DNA of 64,000 bases from Manduca sexta (taxonomy: Eukaryota; Arthropoda; Insecta; Lepidoptera; Sphingidae). This document shows, piece after piece, positions 24,176 to 34,907 of the stretch. The notes below the pieces were generated by a model. It made no database searches. It had not been told where the DNA came from and saw nothing but the letters and a program-made list of their open reading frames with translations. Every line of letters begins with the position of its first letter. Position 1 is the stretch's first letter. The position numbers and the translations under genes were made by a program. The stretch covers positions 3,038,001 through 3,102,000 of the forward strand of contig NC_051136.1 of the NCBI RefSeq assembly GCF_014839805.1, in the 5' to 3' direction.

Positions 24176-25561
24176 ATGACCATGTCAAGTGGTCAGCATA
24201 AGAGAGGTCATGAGGAAGGTGAGGACGAAACATGGACTGAAGTGAAGAGAAAGTTTAAAAGACGAGACAATAGTACTATGTCAACCAATGAGCAGCAACG
24301 ATATACAGCCGTGCCTAATCAGGTCTCCGTTACTTGCAATAATGTTTTTCCGAGACAGTTTGCCCTAGCAAAGATTTTAAAAGAAAATGGAATTTCAGGT
24401 GTATTAAAGGTAAAATATATTAACCCATACAAATTATTACTGAACTTTGAGTCTGCAAAATGTGCTGAAAATTTTATAAATAATGAAGTATTTTCAAAAA
24501 TGTATTGGAGGAGGCAAAAGACTTCTGAAGTAGGTGTATCTTACGGTTTAATTAGAGACATTGATTTAGATATTTCTGAAGACGAGTTACTACAGCAGAT
24601 TTCCTCAGAATTCAAAATCGTTTCTGTTAAGCGTCTCAATCGCAGAAGTGCAGATGGTTGGACTCCAAGTTCTTCTCTCAGATTTGGATTTGATGGACCT
24701 ACATTACCTAAATATGTCTATTTATATGAGTTAAGAATCAAGATAGATCCCTATGTGTTTCCTGTTACTCAATGCTCGCGATGTTGGCGTTTCGGTCATA
24801 CTGTAAAATTATGTCCGGCGAATAGAGAGATCTGTCCTAAATGTGGCGATAGACATCCAAATTGTGATGCAACGAGATTTAAATGTGCTAATTGCTCTGG
24901 TAAGCACATGGCTCTGTCCAAAATCTGTCCGATATACTTGAAGGAAAAACGAATAAGGCAATTAATGTCTGATTATGGGTGTAGCTACCAAGCCGTGCTT
25001 GAAAAATTTATTTTATCCTTGCCGCCCGAAGATGTTTTGAGTGTTGTTGATAGTGAACCAACTGTGCAACAAGCTGCAAGCACACTAGTTACTCCTCGCT
25101 CTTCTTTATATGCTCCAAGATCTGATCTCTCAATACCAGCTGCTAATGTTCGTACGTATAGTGAATCTTTACAGTTATCGGAAGAAGCTTCTAAGAATAA
25201 GCTACCAAAGGCTAAAAACAAAAGAAAGAAGAAAGTTCCTTATCATCTTTCAAACTCTGTGGTTGCGATGCTTGATATGTCGACGGAGTCTGAAGGTTCA
25301 CCAAAGAAAATGTCTTCACAAAATCAGAATAACCAGGATGGTCAAGGTGATTTACTTAATGAAGGACGTGGAGAGAAAATGCATTCTTCTGAAGATTTAT
25401 TGCAGCGTTTGAAAGATCTTATTTTTGAAAAATCTTATAATCTAGAAGAGAAAATCAAAGTAGCGTTTGAATTAATTTTGAATTGGGTTATATCATTTGT
25501 ACGGAGGAAGGTATTGGATTTTTCATTGTTAAAAAATTTGTTTGCATCGATTAATGGATAG
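24176..25561 (+). CDS. LINE ORF1, Gag-like nucleic-acid-binding protein
   Basis: 461 residues, intact. The N terminus is charged. Residues of about 55-150 look like the RNA-recognition-type fold often found in LINE ORF1 proteins (inference from pattern). Three zinc knuckles follow: C200-C203-H208-C213, C220-C223-H227-C230 and C237-C240-H244-C251, the arrangement usual in I and Jockey ORF1 proteins. A lysine-rich tract near residue 340 (KNKLPKAKNKRKKK) could bind RNA or act as a nuclear signal. In the family, the role is to coat the element's RNA, form the ribonucleoprotein and carry it to DNA. The ATG at 24176 is the first in frame; another lies two codons later at 24182. The stop overlaps the start of ORF2 by eight bases. 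It is not broken, unlike ORF2. Confidence 0.93.
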   Translation: MTMSSGQHKRGHEEGEDETWTEVKRKFKRRDNSTMSTNEQQRYTAVPNQVSVTCNNVFPRQFALAKILKENGISGVLKVKYINPYKLLLNFESAKCAENFINNEVFSKMYWRRQKTSEVGVSYGLIRDIDLDISEDELLQQISSEFKIVSVKRLNRRSADGWTPSSSLRFGFDGPTLPKYVYLYELRIKIDPYVFPVTQCSRCWRFGHTVKLCPANREICPKCGDRHPNCDATRFKCANCSGKHMALSKICPIYLKEKRIRQLMSDYGCSYQAVLEKFILSLPPEDVLSVVDSEPTVQQAASTLVTPRSSLYAPRSDLSIPAANVRTYSESLQLSEEASKNKLPKAKNKRKKKVPYHLSNSVVAMLDMSTESEGSPKKMSSQNQNNQDGQGDLLNEGRGEKMHSSEDLLQRLKDLIFEKSYNLEEKIKVAFELILNWVISFVRRKVLDFSLLKNLFASING

Positions 25562-28500
25562 GGTTTCTAAAAAATGTATCGATTTAAATATTTTTCAATG
25601 GAATGCACGTAGTATAAAGCCAAAATTAAGAGCAATTGAAAATTTGTTACTTTTAGAAAAAATTCATATTGTTACGTTAAGCGAAACTTGGCTTGTTCCA
25701 GAATGTGATATTGCTTTAAAGGACTATAATATTTTTCGAAAAGATAGAGACGATGAACATGGTGGTGTCGCTATTCTTACTCACAAATCCATTCAGGCTC
25801 AGCTGTGTAGTTCGCCTAGCTTTAATAGTGAAATTGAATTTGTGCATGTTAGAGTTTTTAACTGTTCCCATCTGGAGAATATTATGTCTGTCTATTGTCC
25901 TTCTAATGCGTCTACTTGTCAAAATGATTGGAATTCTTTGTTTTCTCTCGTAAAGCATAAAGCTCTGATCCTTGGAGATTTTAACGGCCATCACTCCTGT
26001 TGGTCTTACAAAACGGAGAGTAGGGGTTCTCAGATTTTTAATGCCTTTTTAGATAACGAATTTGCCTATCTCAATAATGGTGATCACACGCGTTTTCAAT
26101 GGAGAGATGGTACGCTACAATTATCATCACCAGATATTTCCTTTGCATCATTAGATATTTCGTCTAAATTTAATTGGTCCGTTACAAAAGAATCTATTGG
26201 AAGTGATCATAATATTATTAAAATAACAACTCAGATGGAGGCAGGTACAAATAGCATTAAGAGAAGAAATTTCAAAAAGGCTGACTGGTCATCTTACAGG
26301 GCTTATTTAGACCAAGTTTTTAGCAATTTTATACTGCCCTGCAACCTACAGGAAGCTTATAGTACATTTTTAAGACATTTAGATGATGCGGCCAATTTAT
26401 TTATACCAACTGTTAAAAATTGCCTCAACCCAGCAAGTCATTTTCGTCCAAAACCATATTGGAATTCTGAATTATCTAAATCTGTTGCACTTCGTAGATT
26501 GGCATTAAAAACCTCAGGCGCAATCCTGTCCCGGCAAATTTTGAAATTTACCAAAATAGGATTTCAGATTTCCAAAAGTTGCTTCGGAAGGTTCGAAGAG
26601 AATCGTGGCAAAAGTTTTGTTCGAGTCTGCATGAATCATGCAATGCGAGGGATGTATGGCTACGAATGAGGTGGTTGAAAGGGCACAAAACTCCAAGGCA
26701 ATACATAGAAGTAGATAGAGCGTCAGCTCTCTTACATTCACTATCTCCAGACTTTGTATCTCCTCCTGAACCTAAGTTTTTTTCCACTAATCAAGAACTT
26801 GAACGAAAGATCACAATTTGTGAAATTGAGAAATCTATAAAGCATACAGATACGGCGCCAGGGTTCGACGATATTTCTTATTCCATGGTCAAATACTTGC
26901 CAAATAGTGGCAAACGGGTTCTGGCCGAATTATACAATATGTTTTTACATAGTGGTTTCGTTCCAAAGCAATGGCGAGATATAAATGTAATTCCTATTCC
27001 CAAACCGGGACGAGATCCTAGTTCATTATCATCTCTTCGACCTATATCCATGTTATCGTGTGTTTGTAAGATATTCCATGCCATTTTACAGAAACGACTA
27101 GAGTGGTTTTATGAGAGCAATGAACTTTTTTCTGATAAAACTGTTGGTTTTCGTAAGTGTAGGTCTTGCTTGGATAATTTAAGTAAACTTGTTACGGATA
27201 TTCAAAAAGGTTTTTGTCAAAAAATACGCTACTGTGGGATGCTTTATAGACATTGATAATGCATATAACAATGTGGATGTGTTGACTCTCATGACTATTT
27301 TGGATCGGTCTGGGGTTGGACATAAATTATGTAGATATTTATGGGAATTTTTGAAGGAACGATATTTGAAGATAAATATTAATTCCTCGTTTATTGCTAG
27401 AAGTACCGGTCGGGGATTAGCCCAAGGGGATCCTTTGTCGCCGTTACTTTTTAATGTTGTAACAATGGATATTAGCAAACAAATAAATATTGTGACTGTC
27501 TCACAGTATGCTGATGATTTTGTACTGTATACCACAAACCAATATGTTTCCGACTCTGTAAGAATATTGCAAACAGCCTTAAACAACTTTGTATATTTGT
27601 TACATGATATAGGTCTAGATATTTCTCCAACTAAAAGCAAGGTGTGTATCTTTCAGAAAGGGTATAAAAAATATTCTTTTCAAGTTAAAGTTGATGGTTT
27701 TGATGTTCAGTTATCCCCGTACGTTAAATATTTAGGTGTATGGCTGGATTGCTCTTTGAGATGGTCCAAACACATTAATGAAATTTCTGAAAAAGCGTCT
27801 AAGTACTTAAATCTTTTAAAAATTTTAGCAGGATCGGGTTGGGGAGTTCATCCCAAGCATCTAAGATATATATACATGGCTATGGTTCGGAGTCGATTAG
27901 ATTATGCAAGCTTTTTATTCGATGATAGTGCACAGTGTCATACTAGTAAATTGGATAAAATTCAAAATGCGGCCATGAGAATCATTGGAAGCTTTTTGAA
28001 AACAACGCCAATACACGTGATGGAGAGTGAGCTATGCCTTCAACCTCTCACTATTAGGAGACGTTATCTAGGTGGAAAATATTTGTTTAAATGCAAATCT
28101 TTACATTTCAATAGTAATATTTTATCATCAGTAGAGGATGGATGTCGTGGCAGTCATACTTGGAATAGGAAAAAGGAACCGTTATTATGGAAATTACAAA
28201 AGCTTTTTAGGAATGTTCGAGTAAATTGCAGTGCTTTATTAGATATGTTCGCGATGAAATATTGGGTTAGTTATATTGACTCATCTGACTTCATCATTTC
28301 TTATGTTAACGGAATTGAACTAGCTAAAAATCAGTATAACACAGAATATTTAAAACAAACTTGCCTTCAGTATATTGACGAGAGATATTCCAATTATTAT
28401 AAGATTTTTACAGATGGATCTAAATTTCAGGCGAATATTGGTGCGTCTTTCTTTGACCCACAAACAAATTCTAGGGTACGTTTTAAAATTCATTCGGATA

Positions 28501-29217
28501 TTTCTATTATGTCAGCCGAGCTCGTAGCTATTTTAGAAGCTTGTTCTTACGCAGAGTCAATCTCATATAATAATATTGTAGTCATCACCGACTCAAAAAG
28601 CGCTTTACAACATTTTGCTCGGTGTACGACTACCATTCGTGGCGCTTCTTTAGCCTATAAGATTTTAAACCAAATTATTTCGTTAAGACCTAAGAGGATT
28701 AAGCTACAATGGGTTCCTGCTCATATTCGTCTTTGTGGTAATGACACAGCAGATTTATTAGCTAAAGAAGCGACGACGGAGGGTATATTTTTAAATCCTG
28801 CACCACATTACACGGAAATGTTAACACAAGTAAAGCGTCACTGTATCCAACTGTGGAATGAGTTTTTTGATAAACGCTCCCAAGAAAAAAGGCATATGGT
28901 ACCGCACGATTCAACCTGAGCCGTTACAATCTCCAAGGATTACTGATTGTGCTTTGAGCAGACAAGAGCTAGTGGCAGTAATGAGGCTCCGCTCTGGGCA
29001 TATTCCGACAAATATGTTTAAGCATCTTATGCAGGCGTCAAACTCCCCAAACTGCTCTGACTGTGGAGTAAGAGATGACTTAATTCATGTTTTGTCGGAG
29101 TGTGTGCGGAGTGGGCCTCATACTTTGAGCTTTAATGTGGGCAGCATAAATAGCTTTTTGACCATTCCAGTATCGGAAGAGGCTAAAGGCTTATTAAAAA
29201 ATATTTTGATTTTATAA
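25554..29217 (+). pseudogene. LINE ORF2: endonuclease, reverse transcriptase, RNase H (three frameshifts)
   Basis: It starts at ATG 25554 inside the end of ORF1. The endonuclease domain keeps N17, E44 (SETWL), D142/N144/H146 (GDFNGHH) and D218/H219 (SDHN). The reverse transcriptase has FIDIDNAYNNV, AQGDPLSPLLFN and the YADD catalytic box at 27507-27518. RNase H keeps FTDGS, SAELVAI, ITDSKSAL and GNDTADLLAKEA, the four acidic residues of the fold. The C-terminal CSDCGVRDDLIHVLSEC is a zinc-knuckle-like motif. Frame is lost three times: at the A run 26507-26511 (one base missing), in the A/T runs at about 27201-27226 (one base gained) and at the A run 28885-28890 (one base gained). In this family the protein nicks DNA and copies the element RNA onto the nick. 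All catalytic residues I can see are retained, so the breaks are either very young or base-calling errors. Confidence 0.9.
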
Positions 29218-29288
29218 AAAAATAGTAGGCATGGATAAAAGTGGACGTACGGAGCGACATAGTCGTGAAATAACGACCAAGCTCCTTA

Positions 29289-29319
29289 AATAAAGATTAA
29301 AAAAAAAAAAAAAAAAAAA
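29289..29319 (+). terminator. Polyadenylation signal and A tail of the LINE
   Basis: AATAAA at 29289-29294 lies a few bases before an uninterrupted A run that passes into the right target-site duplication at 29320. Confidence 0.85.
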
Positions 29320-29334
29320 AAATGTCTAACATTC
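29320..29334. repeat. Target-site duplication, right copy
   Basis: It is identical to 24145-24159. The first A is shared with the A tail, so the exact edge is uncertain by one to three bases. Repeat D sequence resumes directly after it. Confidence 0.92.
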
Positions 29335-29357
29335 GCGTAAACATAAGAAATCATTAT

Positions 29358-30416
29358 TCATGCATGTTTTAAATACTGCATTACTGTAAAATTCTTCATA
29401 ATTGCCATTACTTGTAAACGTTATAATCAATCATTTGTTCAGTAAATCTTTGCAAGCACTTATACACGTTTGTTATATAAATTTTCAGAAAGTTCTTTGT
29501 TACGTATCTAGTTCCACATTTCTGTTAGATTTCATCCGCATGGCTGGCTCTTTGCTTGGACAATAATACTTTCGTATTCAGTTTTCTTGCTTTGTAGAAT
29601 CGTTTGAGACAGTTCGTATTTCAAGTATATCAAATGGTCTAAAGATATGCATGAAACTAATAATATTGCTACAGACGAGGTATTTTTTAAATTCTTTTGA
29701 GTACTAGTTACTGGTTTTAATTGGATTTTTATTTCCCTTATAGGAAGAACGTTACGCGCGTGTGTTAAGAGTTTATAGGGTTTCGTACTTCAAAACGAAC
29801 ACTAATGCAATCACTTCTTGTCTGTTTGTCTGTCTGTCTAGAGTCTTGTCTCAGGAACGCGCAAAAGTATCAAGTTTGTGGCAAATACTCCCCGGTTCTA
29901 CGGTCCTTTCCGGCTGTGAAAAAATCAAACTTGTAAATCACTGCGATTACAAGGTATGTCCGTTTATGTCGCATGGTTTGCGATTTCACATCGGAATCAA
30001 AACCTGTGGGGTATTCTTCTTTGTCCTAGAATAAGAGAATTCTATAAGAAGCAATTTTTTACAGTACATGTAAAGAAAATAATCTAAAAACGGTAAATAT
30101 GTAGGACGTAGGTATTTTAATAACAAAAAAACGATTTTTTCATTACAAACTTATTGTTTACGATTAGTAAACTGAGTCCAGGGGTAGAACGGTTGTCAAG
30201 TTTGCACTTATATATTAGATACCTTACGTACTAGTTTGTAAGGAACCCTTGGTACGCAAGTCCATCTCTTACTTATCCGGTTTTTTTGTATAGTTATCTC
30301 AGAAACGGAATCGTACACGAGTGAATCCTACAAAAAATATAGTAGGATTGATAAAAGTGGTAAAGCAAAAAAAAGGAAAACGATGCATTTAACGTATTTT
30401 AAATAACGAAATAGTT
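29358..30416. other. AT-rich non-coding DNA
   Basis: Open frames here (for example 29762-30034) are not convincing: they begin in a low-complexity TCTGTCTG stretch and show no family motif. Confidence 0.45.
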
Positions 30417-30569
30417 TTGCAAGAGTATACTTAACCGCTGCTTCAAACTCGGTTGAAGTCAACCTTTCTGTTTTGGGCCATACGATGTTCGGAAACGGAA
30501 GTGTATGAAATAATAAAAAAGATATCTATACCTTACCTCTAAATTTACATTTCCTTGGCATAATTTGAA

Positions 30570-30740
30570 TATTTGGGATTTTCTGCTCAGTATCAGTCCG
30601 GAGTCTGAAATTTGTGCACGATATGGCAATAGGCTCGGCGCCTATCACATCATGGAAGGGAACACACTTAGCGAAAAGTGCCCTGGTTGGGCCTCTGCAT
30701 ACCCCTTCGAAGATAAATGCGTGATGTGTGTCTGCGTGAT
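30570..30740 (+). mobile_element. SINE1 copy, 5'-truncated
   Basis: The body begins at TTTGGGATTTTCTGCTCAG and ends at CCCCTTCGAAGATAAATGCG. The tRNA-like head is absent. The open frame over it is SINE sequence, not a gene. Confidence 0.8.
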
Positions 30741-31064
30741 TACACGTGAGCCAATTTAATCCTCAGTGATTAGGATTCCTTTATAAATCCACCTAAAACC
30801 TAACACCAAATCTCAATACAAAGTATTACAGTACGTAGATACAGCAATTTAAGTAACATGCACATATATTTCTGGCAATTCGGCATTAAGACGTGTTCCG
30901 AGCCTTAAAAGCTTCCGTATGCGAACTGCTCAGTACTCACGTAAGCCCGTAAGGTCCACTTATCACTTAGATTGATGGCTTTTTCGGCTGATACGTTTTA
31001 TTCCAATGGTCTAGAATGCAATATTAAAATGTATCTTTTTACAAATGTAAGTATAGCGTTTATT

Positions 31065-31340
31065 TTTGTTTGACTCATTGACGTATATTCTGCAGACACA
31101 AAAGTCCATATAATGTTACCTATATCAAAATTTGGAATTAGAACTAAAGTTCGTTGCAGCGCTAAAACATCAATCGTCGTCTAACCAAACTTTAAAAATG
31201 CTGTGCTAAAGCGCTTTAAATAAAGTATAAGTAAAATGGCAACCAATACGGATTGCAGTACATTTCAGTTGAAAACAGTGAGTGTTCGGAACGCCAGATC
31301 TAGTACGGAGTACATACGTATCGATGGTTTGAGACGGTTT
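31065..31340 (+). repeat. Repeat G copy
   Basis: ACACAAAAGTCCATATAATG, AAATGGCAACCAATACG and GATCTAGTACGGAGTACATA match in order a diverged copy at 37080-37410. Confidence 0.5.
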
Positions 31341-31484
31341 TACTGATAGATTTGTCTGTAGTCGTTGCCGGAATTTGTCTTGAAGGTCAATTATCTGGGA
31401 TAGAAGGTTGCCTATCTGTTAATCGAGGACTTGGCTTATCTTTGTTATATATTTTATTAAATGCACAAACACGATAAAAAATTC

Positions 31485-31742
31485 CACGACCGCGTAGGTG
31501 GCGTAGCCGCATTGGGTCTGCGGTATAATTATCGTTCTTTATAGAGGTATATTAAGGCCCCGGGTTCGAATCCCTGGTTAAGCAAAGATATAGTATTTTT
31601 TCTTTTCAATATCACCTCGGACACTAGAATTTTAGCCCGAAATGGCGATAGACTCGCCCCCTATCACATCATAGGACGAAACACACGTAGTAAAAAGTGG
31701 GTACCCTGGTGGTCTCTGCATTATCCTTCGGGTATAAAGTCG
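31485..31742 (+). mobile_element. SINE1 copy, complete but old
   Basis: The head CGTAGGTGGCGTAGCCGC, B box GGGTTCGAATCCCTGG and 3' block CTCTGCATTATCCTTCGGG are present. It faces the copy at 31835, so the two form a convergent pair about 90 bp apart. Confidence 0.8.
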
Positions 31743-31807
31743 ATTTATTTTAAAAAACCCATAATTCCATTGAACAGCGTATATTCAGAACTCCTGCGGG
31801 GATAAAG

Positions 31808-31830
31808 ATACATACATACATACATACATA
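31808..31830. repeat. (TACA)n microsatellite, SINE1 tail
   Basis: About five TACA units abut the 3' end of the minus-strand SINE1 that follows. SINE1 at 49559 ends in a similar GTTATGTAT repeat. Confidence 0.85.
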
Positions 31831-31834
31831 ACAT

Positions 31835-32080
31835 CACGCATTTTATCCCCGAAGGGGTATGCAGAGGCGCAAGTAGGGCACCCACTTTTCGCCAAGTATG
31901 TTCCGTCCCATGATGTGATAAGGGGCGAGCCTATCGCCATATCGGGCACAAATTCCAGACTCCGGGCTGATACTGAACAGAAAAACCCAAATATCACTTT
32001 GCCCGACCCGGGATTCGAACCCAGGACCTCAGAGCGCTATTGTACCGGACGTGCAATACAACTACGCCACCGAGGCAGTC
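31835..32080 (-). mobile_element. SINE1 copy, complete
   Basis: The minus strand runs from TTTTATCCCCGAAGGGG to the head end CGCCACCGAGGCAGTC. The B box is intact (GGGATTCGAACCCAGG read in this orientation). It is close in sequence to 49559-49821. Confidence 0.88.
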
Positions 32081-32531
32081 GAGGGGATAAAGATGTGATG
32101 TGTTTTTTTTAATCCACAATTTCTAAAGACCGTATATTCAAAACAGAACGTTGCAACTTGCCGAGCTTGTTACAAAACGCTTAAACGCAGTAATTACCCT
32201 GTCCACATTACGCTAAGAAATTAATGCGTTTAATAAATTAGAAGCTCTGTCTGTTTGCGTTTAGCTCCTCTTAAGACGTTTCGCCAACAATAAAACAGAA
32301 GTCGTGTGTATTTTTCTCTGAAATGTTAATTTTGTTTTGTTCTGTTTATTATTCATTTCTGTTGGTTAAGTTTTTGTATTGCAAGAGTATACTTAACCGC
32401 TGCTTCAAACTCGGTTGAAGTCAACCTTTCTGTTTTGGGCCATACGATGTTCGGAAACGGAAGTGTATGAAATAATAAAAAAGATATCTATACCTTACCT
32501 CTAAATTTACATTTCCTTGGCATAATTTGAA

Positions 32532-32702
32532 TATTTGGGATTTTCTGCTCAGTATCAGTCCGGAGTCTGAAATTTGTGCACGATATGGCAATAGGCTCGG
32601 CGCCTATCACATCATGGAAGGGAACACACTTAGCGAAAAGTGCCCTGGTTGGGCCTCTGCATACCCCTTCGAAGATAAATGCGTGATGTGTGTCTGCGTG
32701 AT
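32532..32702 (+). mobile_element. SINE1 copy, 5'-truncated (duplicate of 30570)
   Basis: Identical by eye to 30570-30740; it is present because of the tandem duplication rather than a new insertion. Confidence 0.8.
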
Positions 32703-33026
32703 TACACGTGAGCCAATTTAATCCTCAGTGATTAGGATTCCTTTATAAATCCACCTAAAACCTAACACCAAATCTCAATACAAAGTATTACAGTACGTAG
32801 ATACAGCAATTTAAGTAACATGCACATATATTTCTGGCAATTCGGCATTAAGACGTGTTCCGAGCCTTAAAAGCTTCCGTATGCGAACTGCTCAGTACTC
32901 ACGTAAGCCCGTAAGGTCCACTTATCACTTAGATTGATGGCTTTTTCGGCTGATACGTTTTATTCCAATGGTCTAGAATGCAATATTAAAATGTATCTTT
33001 TTACAAATGTAAGTATAGCGTTTATT

Positions 33027-33302
33027 TTTGTTTGACTCATTGACGTATATTCTGCAGACACAAAAGTCCATATAATGTTACCTATATCAAAATTTGGAAT
33101 TAGAACTAAAGTTCGTTGCAGCGCTAAAACATCAATCGTCGTCTAACCAAACTTTAAAAATGCTGTGCTAAAGCGCTTTAAATAAAGTATAAGTAAAATG
33201 GCAACCAATACGGATTGCAGTACATTTCAGTTGAAAACAGTGAGTGTTCGGAACGCCAGATCTAGTACGGAGTACATACGTATCGATGGTTTGAGACGGT
33301 TT
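33027..33302 (+). repeat. Repeat G copy (duplicate of 31065)
   Basis: The unit 2 copy of the repeat G segment. Confidence 0.5.
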
Positions 33303-33446
33303 TACTGATAGATTTGTCTGTAGTCGTTGCCGGAATTTGTCTTGAAGGTCAATTATCTGGGATAGAAGGTTGCCTATCTGTTAATCGAGGACTTGGCTTA
33401 TCTTTGTTATATATTTTATTAAATGCACAAACACGATAAAAAATTC

Positions 33447-33704
33447 CACGACCGCGTAGGTGGCGTAGCCGCATTGGGTCTGCGGTATAATTATCGTTCT
33501 TTATAGAGGTATATTAAGGCCCCGGGTTCGAATCCCTGGTTAAGCAAAGATATAGTATTTTTTCTTTTCAATATCACCTCGGACACTAGAATTTTAGCCC
33601 GAAATGGCGATAGACTCGCCCCCTATCACATCATAGGACGAAACACACGTAGTAAAAAGTGGGTACCCTGGTGGTCTCTGCATTATCCTTCGGGTATAAA
33701 GTCG
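33447..33704 (+). mobile_element. SINE1 copy (duplicate of 31485)
   Basis: The unit 2 copy, with head, B box and 3' block as in unit 1. Confidence 0.8.
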
Positions 33705-33796
33705 ATTTATTTTAAAAAACCCATAATTCCATTGAACAGCGTATATTCAGAACTCCTGCGGGGATAAAGATACATACATACATACATACATAACAT

Positions 33797-34041
33797 CACG
33801 CATTTTATCCCCGAAGGGTATGCAGAGGCGCAAGTAGGGCACCCACTTTTCGCCAAGTATGTTCCGTCCCATGATGTGATAAGGGGCGAGCCTATCGCCA
33901 TATCGGGCACAAATTCCAGACTCCGGGCTGATACTGAACAGAAAAACCCAAATATCACTTTGCCCGACCCGGGATTCGAACCCAGGACCTCAGAGCGCTA
34001 TTGTACCGGACGTGCAATACAACTACGCCACCGAGGCAGTC
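33797..34041 (-). mobile_element. SINE1 copy (duplicate of 31835)
   Basis: The unit 2 copy. It holds the only difference seen between the units, GGG at 33816-33818. Confidence 0.85.
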
Positions 34042-34651
34042 GAGGGGATAAAGATGTGATGTGTTTTTTTTAATCCACAATTTCTAAAGACCGTATATTC
34101 AAAACAGAACGTTGCAACTTGCCGAGCTTGTTACAAAACGCTTAAACGCAGTAATTACCCTGTCCACATTACGCTAAGAAATTAATGCGTTTAATAAATT
34201 AGAAGCTCTGTCTGTTTGCGTTTAGCTCCTCTTAAGACGTTTCGCCAACAATAAAACAGAAGTCGTGTGTATTTTTCTCTGAAATGTTAATTTTGTTTTG
34301 TTCTGTTTATTATTCATTTCTGTTGGTTAAGTTTTTGTGTTTTTGAACTTGTGTTACTTTGAAGTTTATAGCTTCGTGCGTTTGATGTGTTTTGATAGGC
34401 GACTGCTGCATCTAATTTATCTAGCAATTTACTAGTGTTTCGTGGAAAAAGTAATAAATTACATTTATACATAGTATTACGCCTTTTCTGATGTTCAGGG
34501 ATAGGTAGAAATAAAACAAATATTTTTTTTTGCCAGTTATGTTCGAAAGATATTTCAAATTTATTTCATATTAAGCAGAATAGCTCATTATTATATATAA
34601 ATCAATAACGAACATGTAACCTGCCAGCTCACCAACCTTCTATTATAAAAA

Positions 34652-34668
34652 ACACACACACACACACA
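34652..34668. repeat. (AC)8 microsatellite
   Basis: A perfect AC run directly before a minus-strand SINE1, at the position of that SINE's 3' tail. Confidence 0.88.
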
Positions 34669-34674
34669 TTTGTC

Positions 34675-34907
34675 AAAGAAGTGTAGGCAGGGCAGCAACC
34701 AGGTCCCTTTTGGCAAGTGTGTTCCGTCTCATGATGTGGTAGGGGGCGAGGTTTTCAGCATATTGGGAACAAATTCTAGATTTCGGATGGATAATGAACA
34801 TAAAAACTCAATATCACTTTGCCCTACCCTGGATTTGAACCTAAGACCGCAGACCTCAAAGCGATATCGAATCTTGCACGCATCAAAACTACGCCACCGA
34901 ATCAGTC
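34675..34907 (-). mobile_element. SINE1 copy, diverged, nearly full
   Basis: GTGTGTTCCGTCTCATGATG, CTCAATATCACTTTGCCC and the head end ACTACGCCACCGAATCAGTC follow SINE1 order with about one change in eight. Confidence 0.75.

Larger units (their letters stand above)
24160..29319 (+). mobile_element. Non-LTR retrotransposon (I/Jockey-type LINE with RNase H), nearly intact
   Basis: It is about 5.16 kb with two ORFs, an AATAAA signal at 29289-29294, an A tail of about 20 bases and a perfect 15-bp target-site duplication. ORF1 is Gag-like. ORF2 carries an apurinic-type endonuclease, reverse transcriptase, RNase H and a terminal zinc knuckle. The endonuclease-RT-RNase H order points to the I superfamily or a Jockey-related clade; placing it exactly needs a tree. 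Only 16 bp precede the ORF1 ATG, so the 5' untranslated region and its promoter are either very short or lost by truncation. Clean flanks and the long A tail mean a recent insertion. Confidence 0.93.
30417..32377. repeat. Tandem duplication, unit 1 (1,961 bp)
   Basis: The unit from TTGCAAGAGTATACTTAACC to GGTTAAGTTTTTGT is repeated head-to-tail from 32379. A single extra base, A at 32378, lies at the join. The unit carries three SINE1 pieces, a repeat G copy and a TACA microsatellite. By eye the only difference from unit 2 is GGGG at 31854-31857 against GGG at 33816-33818. Confidence 0.93.
32379..34338. repeat. Tandem duplication, unit 2 (1,960 bp)
   Basis: Second copy of the unit at 30417-32377, offset 1,962 bp, then 1,961 bp after the one-base deletion at 33816-33818. 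It leaves the shared sequence at 34338, where GTTTTTGAACTTG follows instead of ATTGCAAGAG. Confidence 0.93.

Noticed and set aside
31808..31830. Regular short repeats as a CRISPR-like array
   Set aside because: These are simple TACA microsatellite units without spacers; no CRISPR array is present in the window.
30565..34073. Repeated short proteins MNIWDFLLSISPESEICARY and MIRGEPIAISGTNSRLRAD
   Set aside because: They are SINE1 sequence in two orientations, doubled by the tandem duplication.
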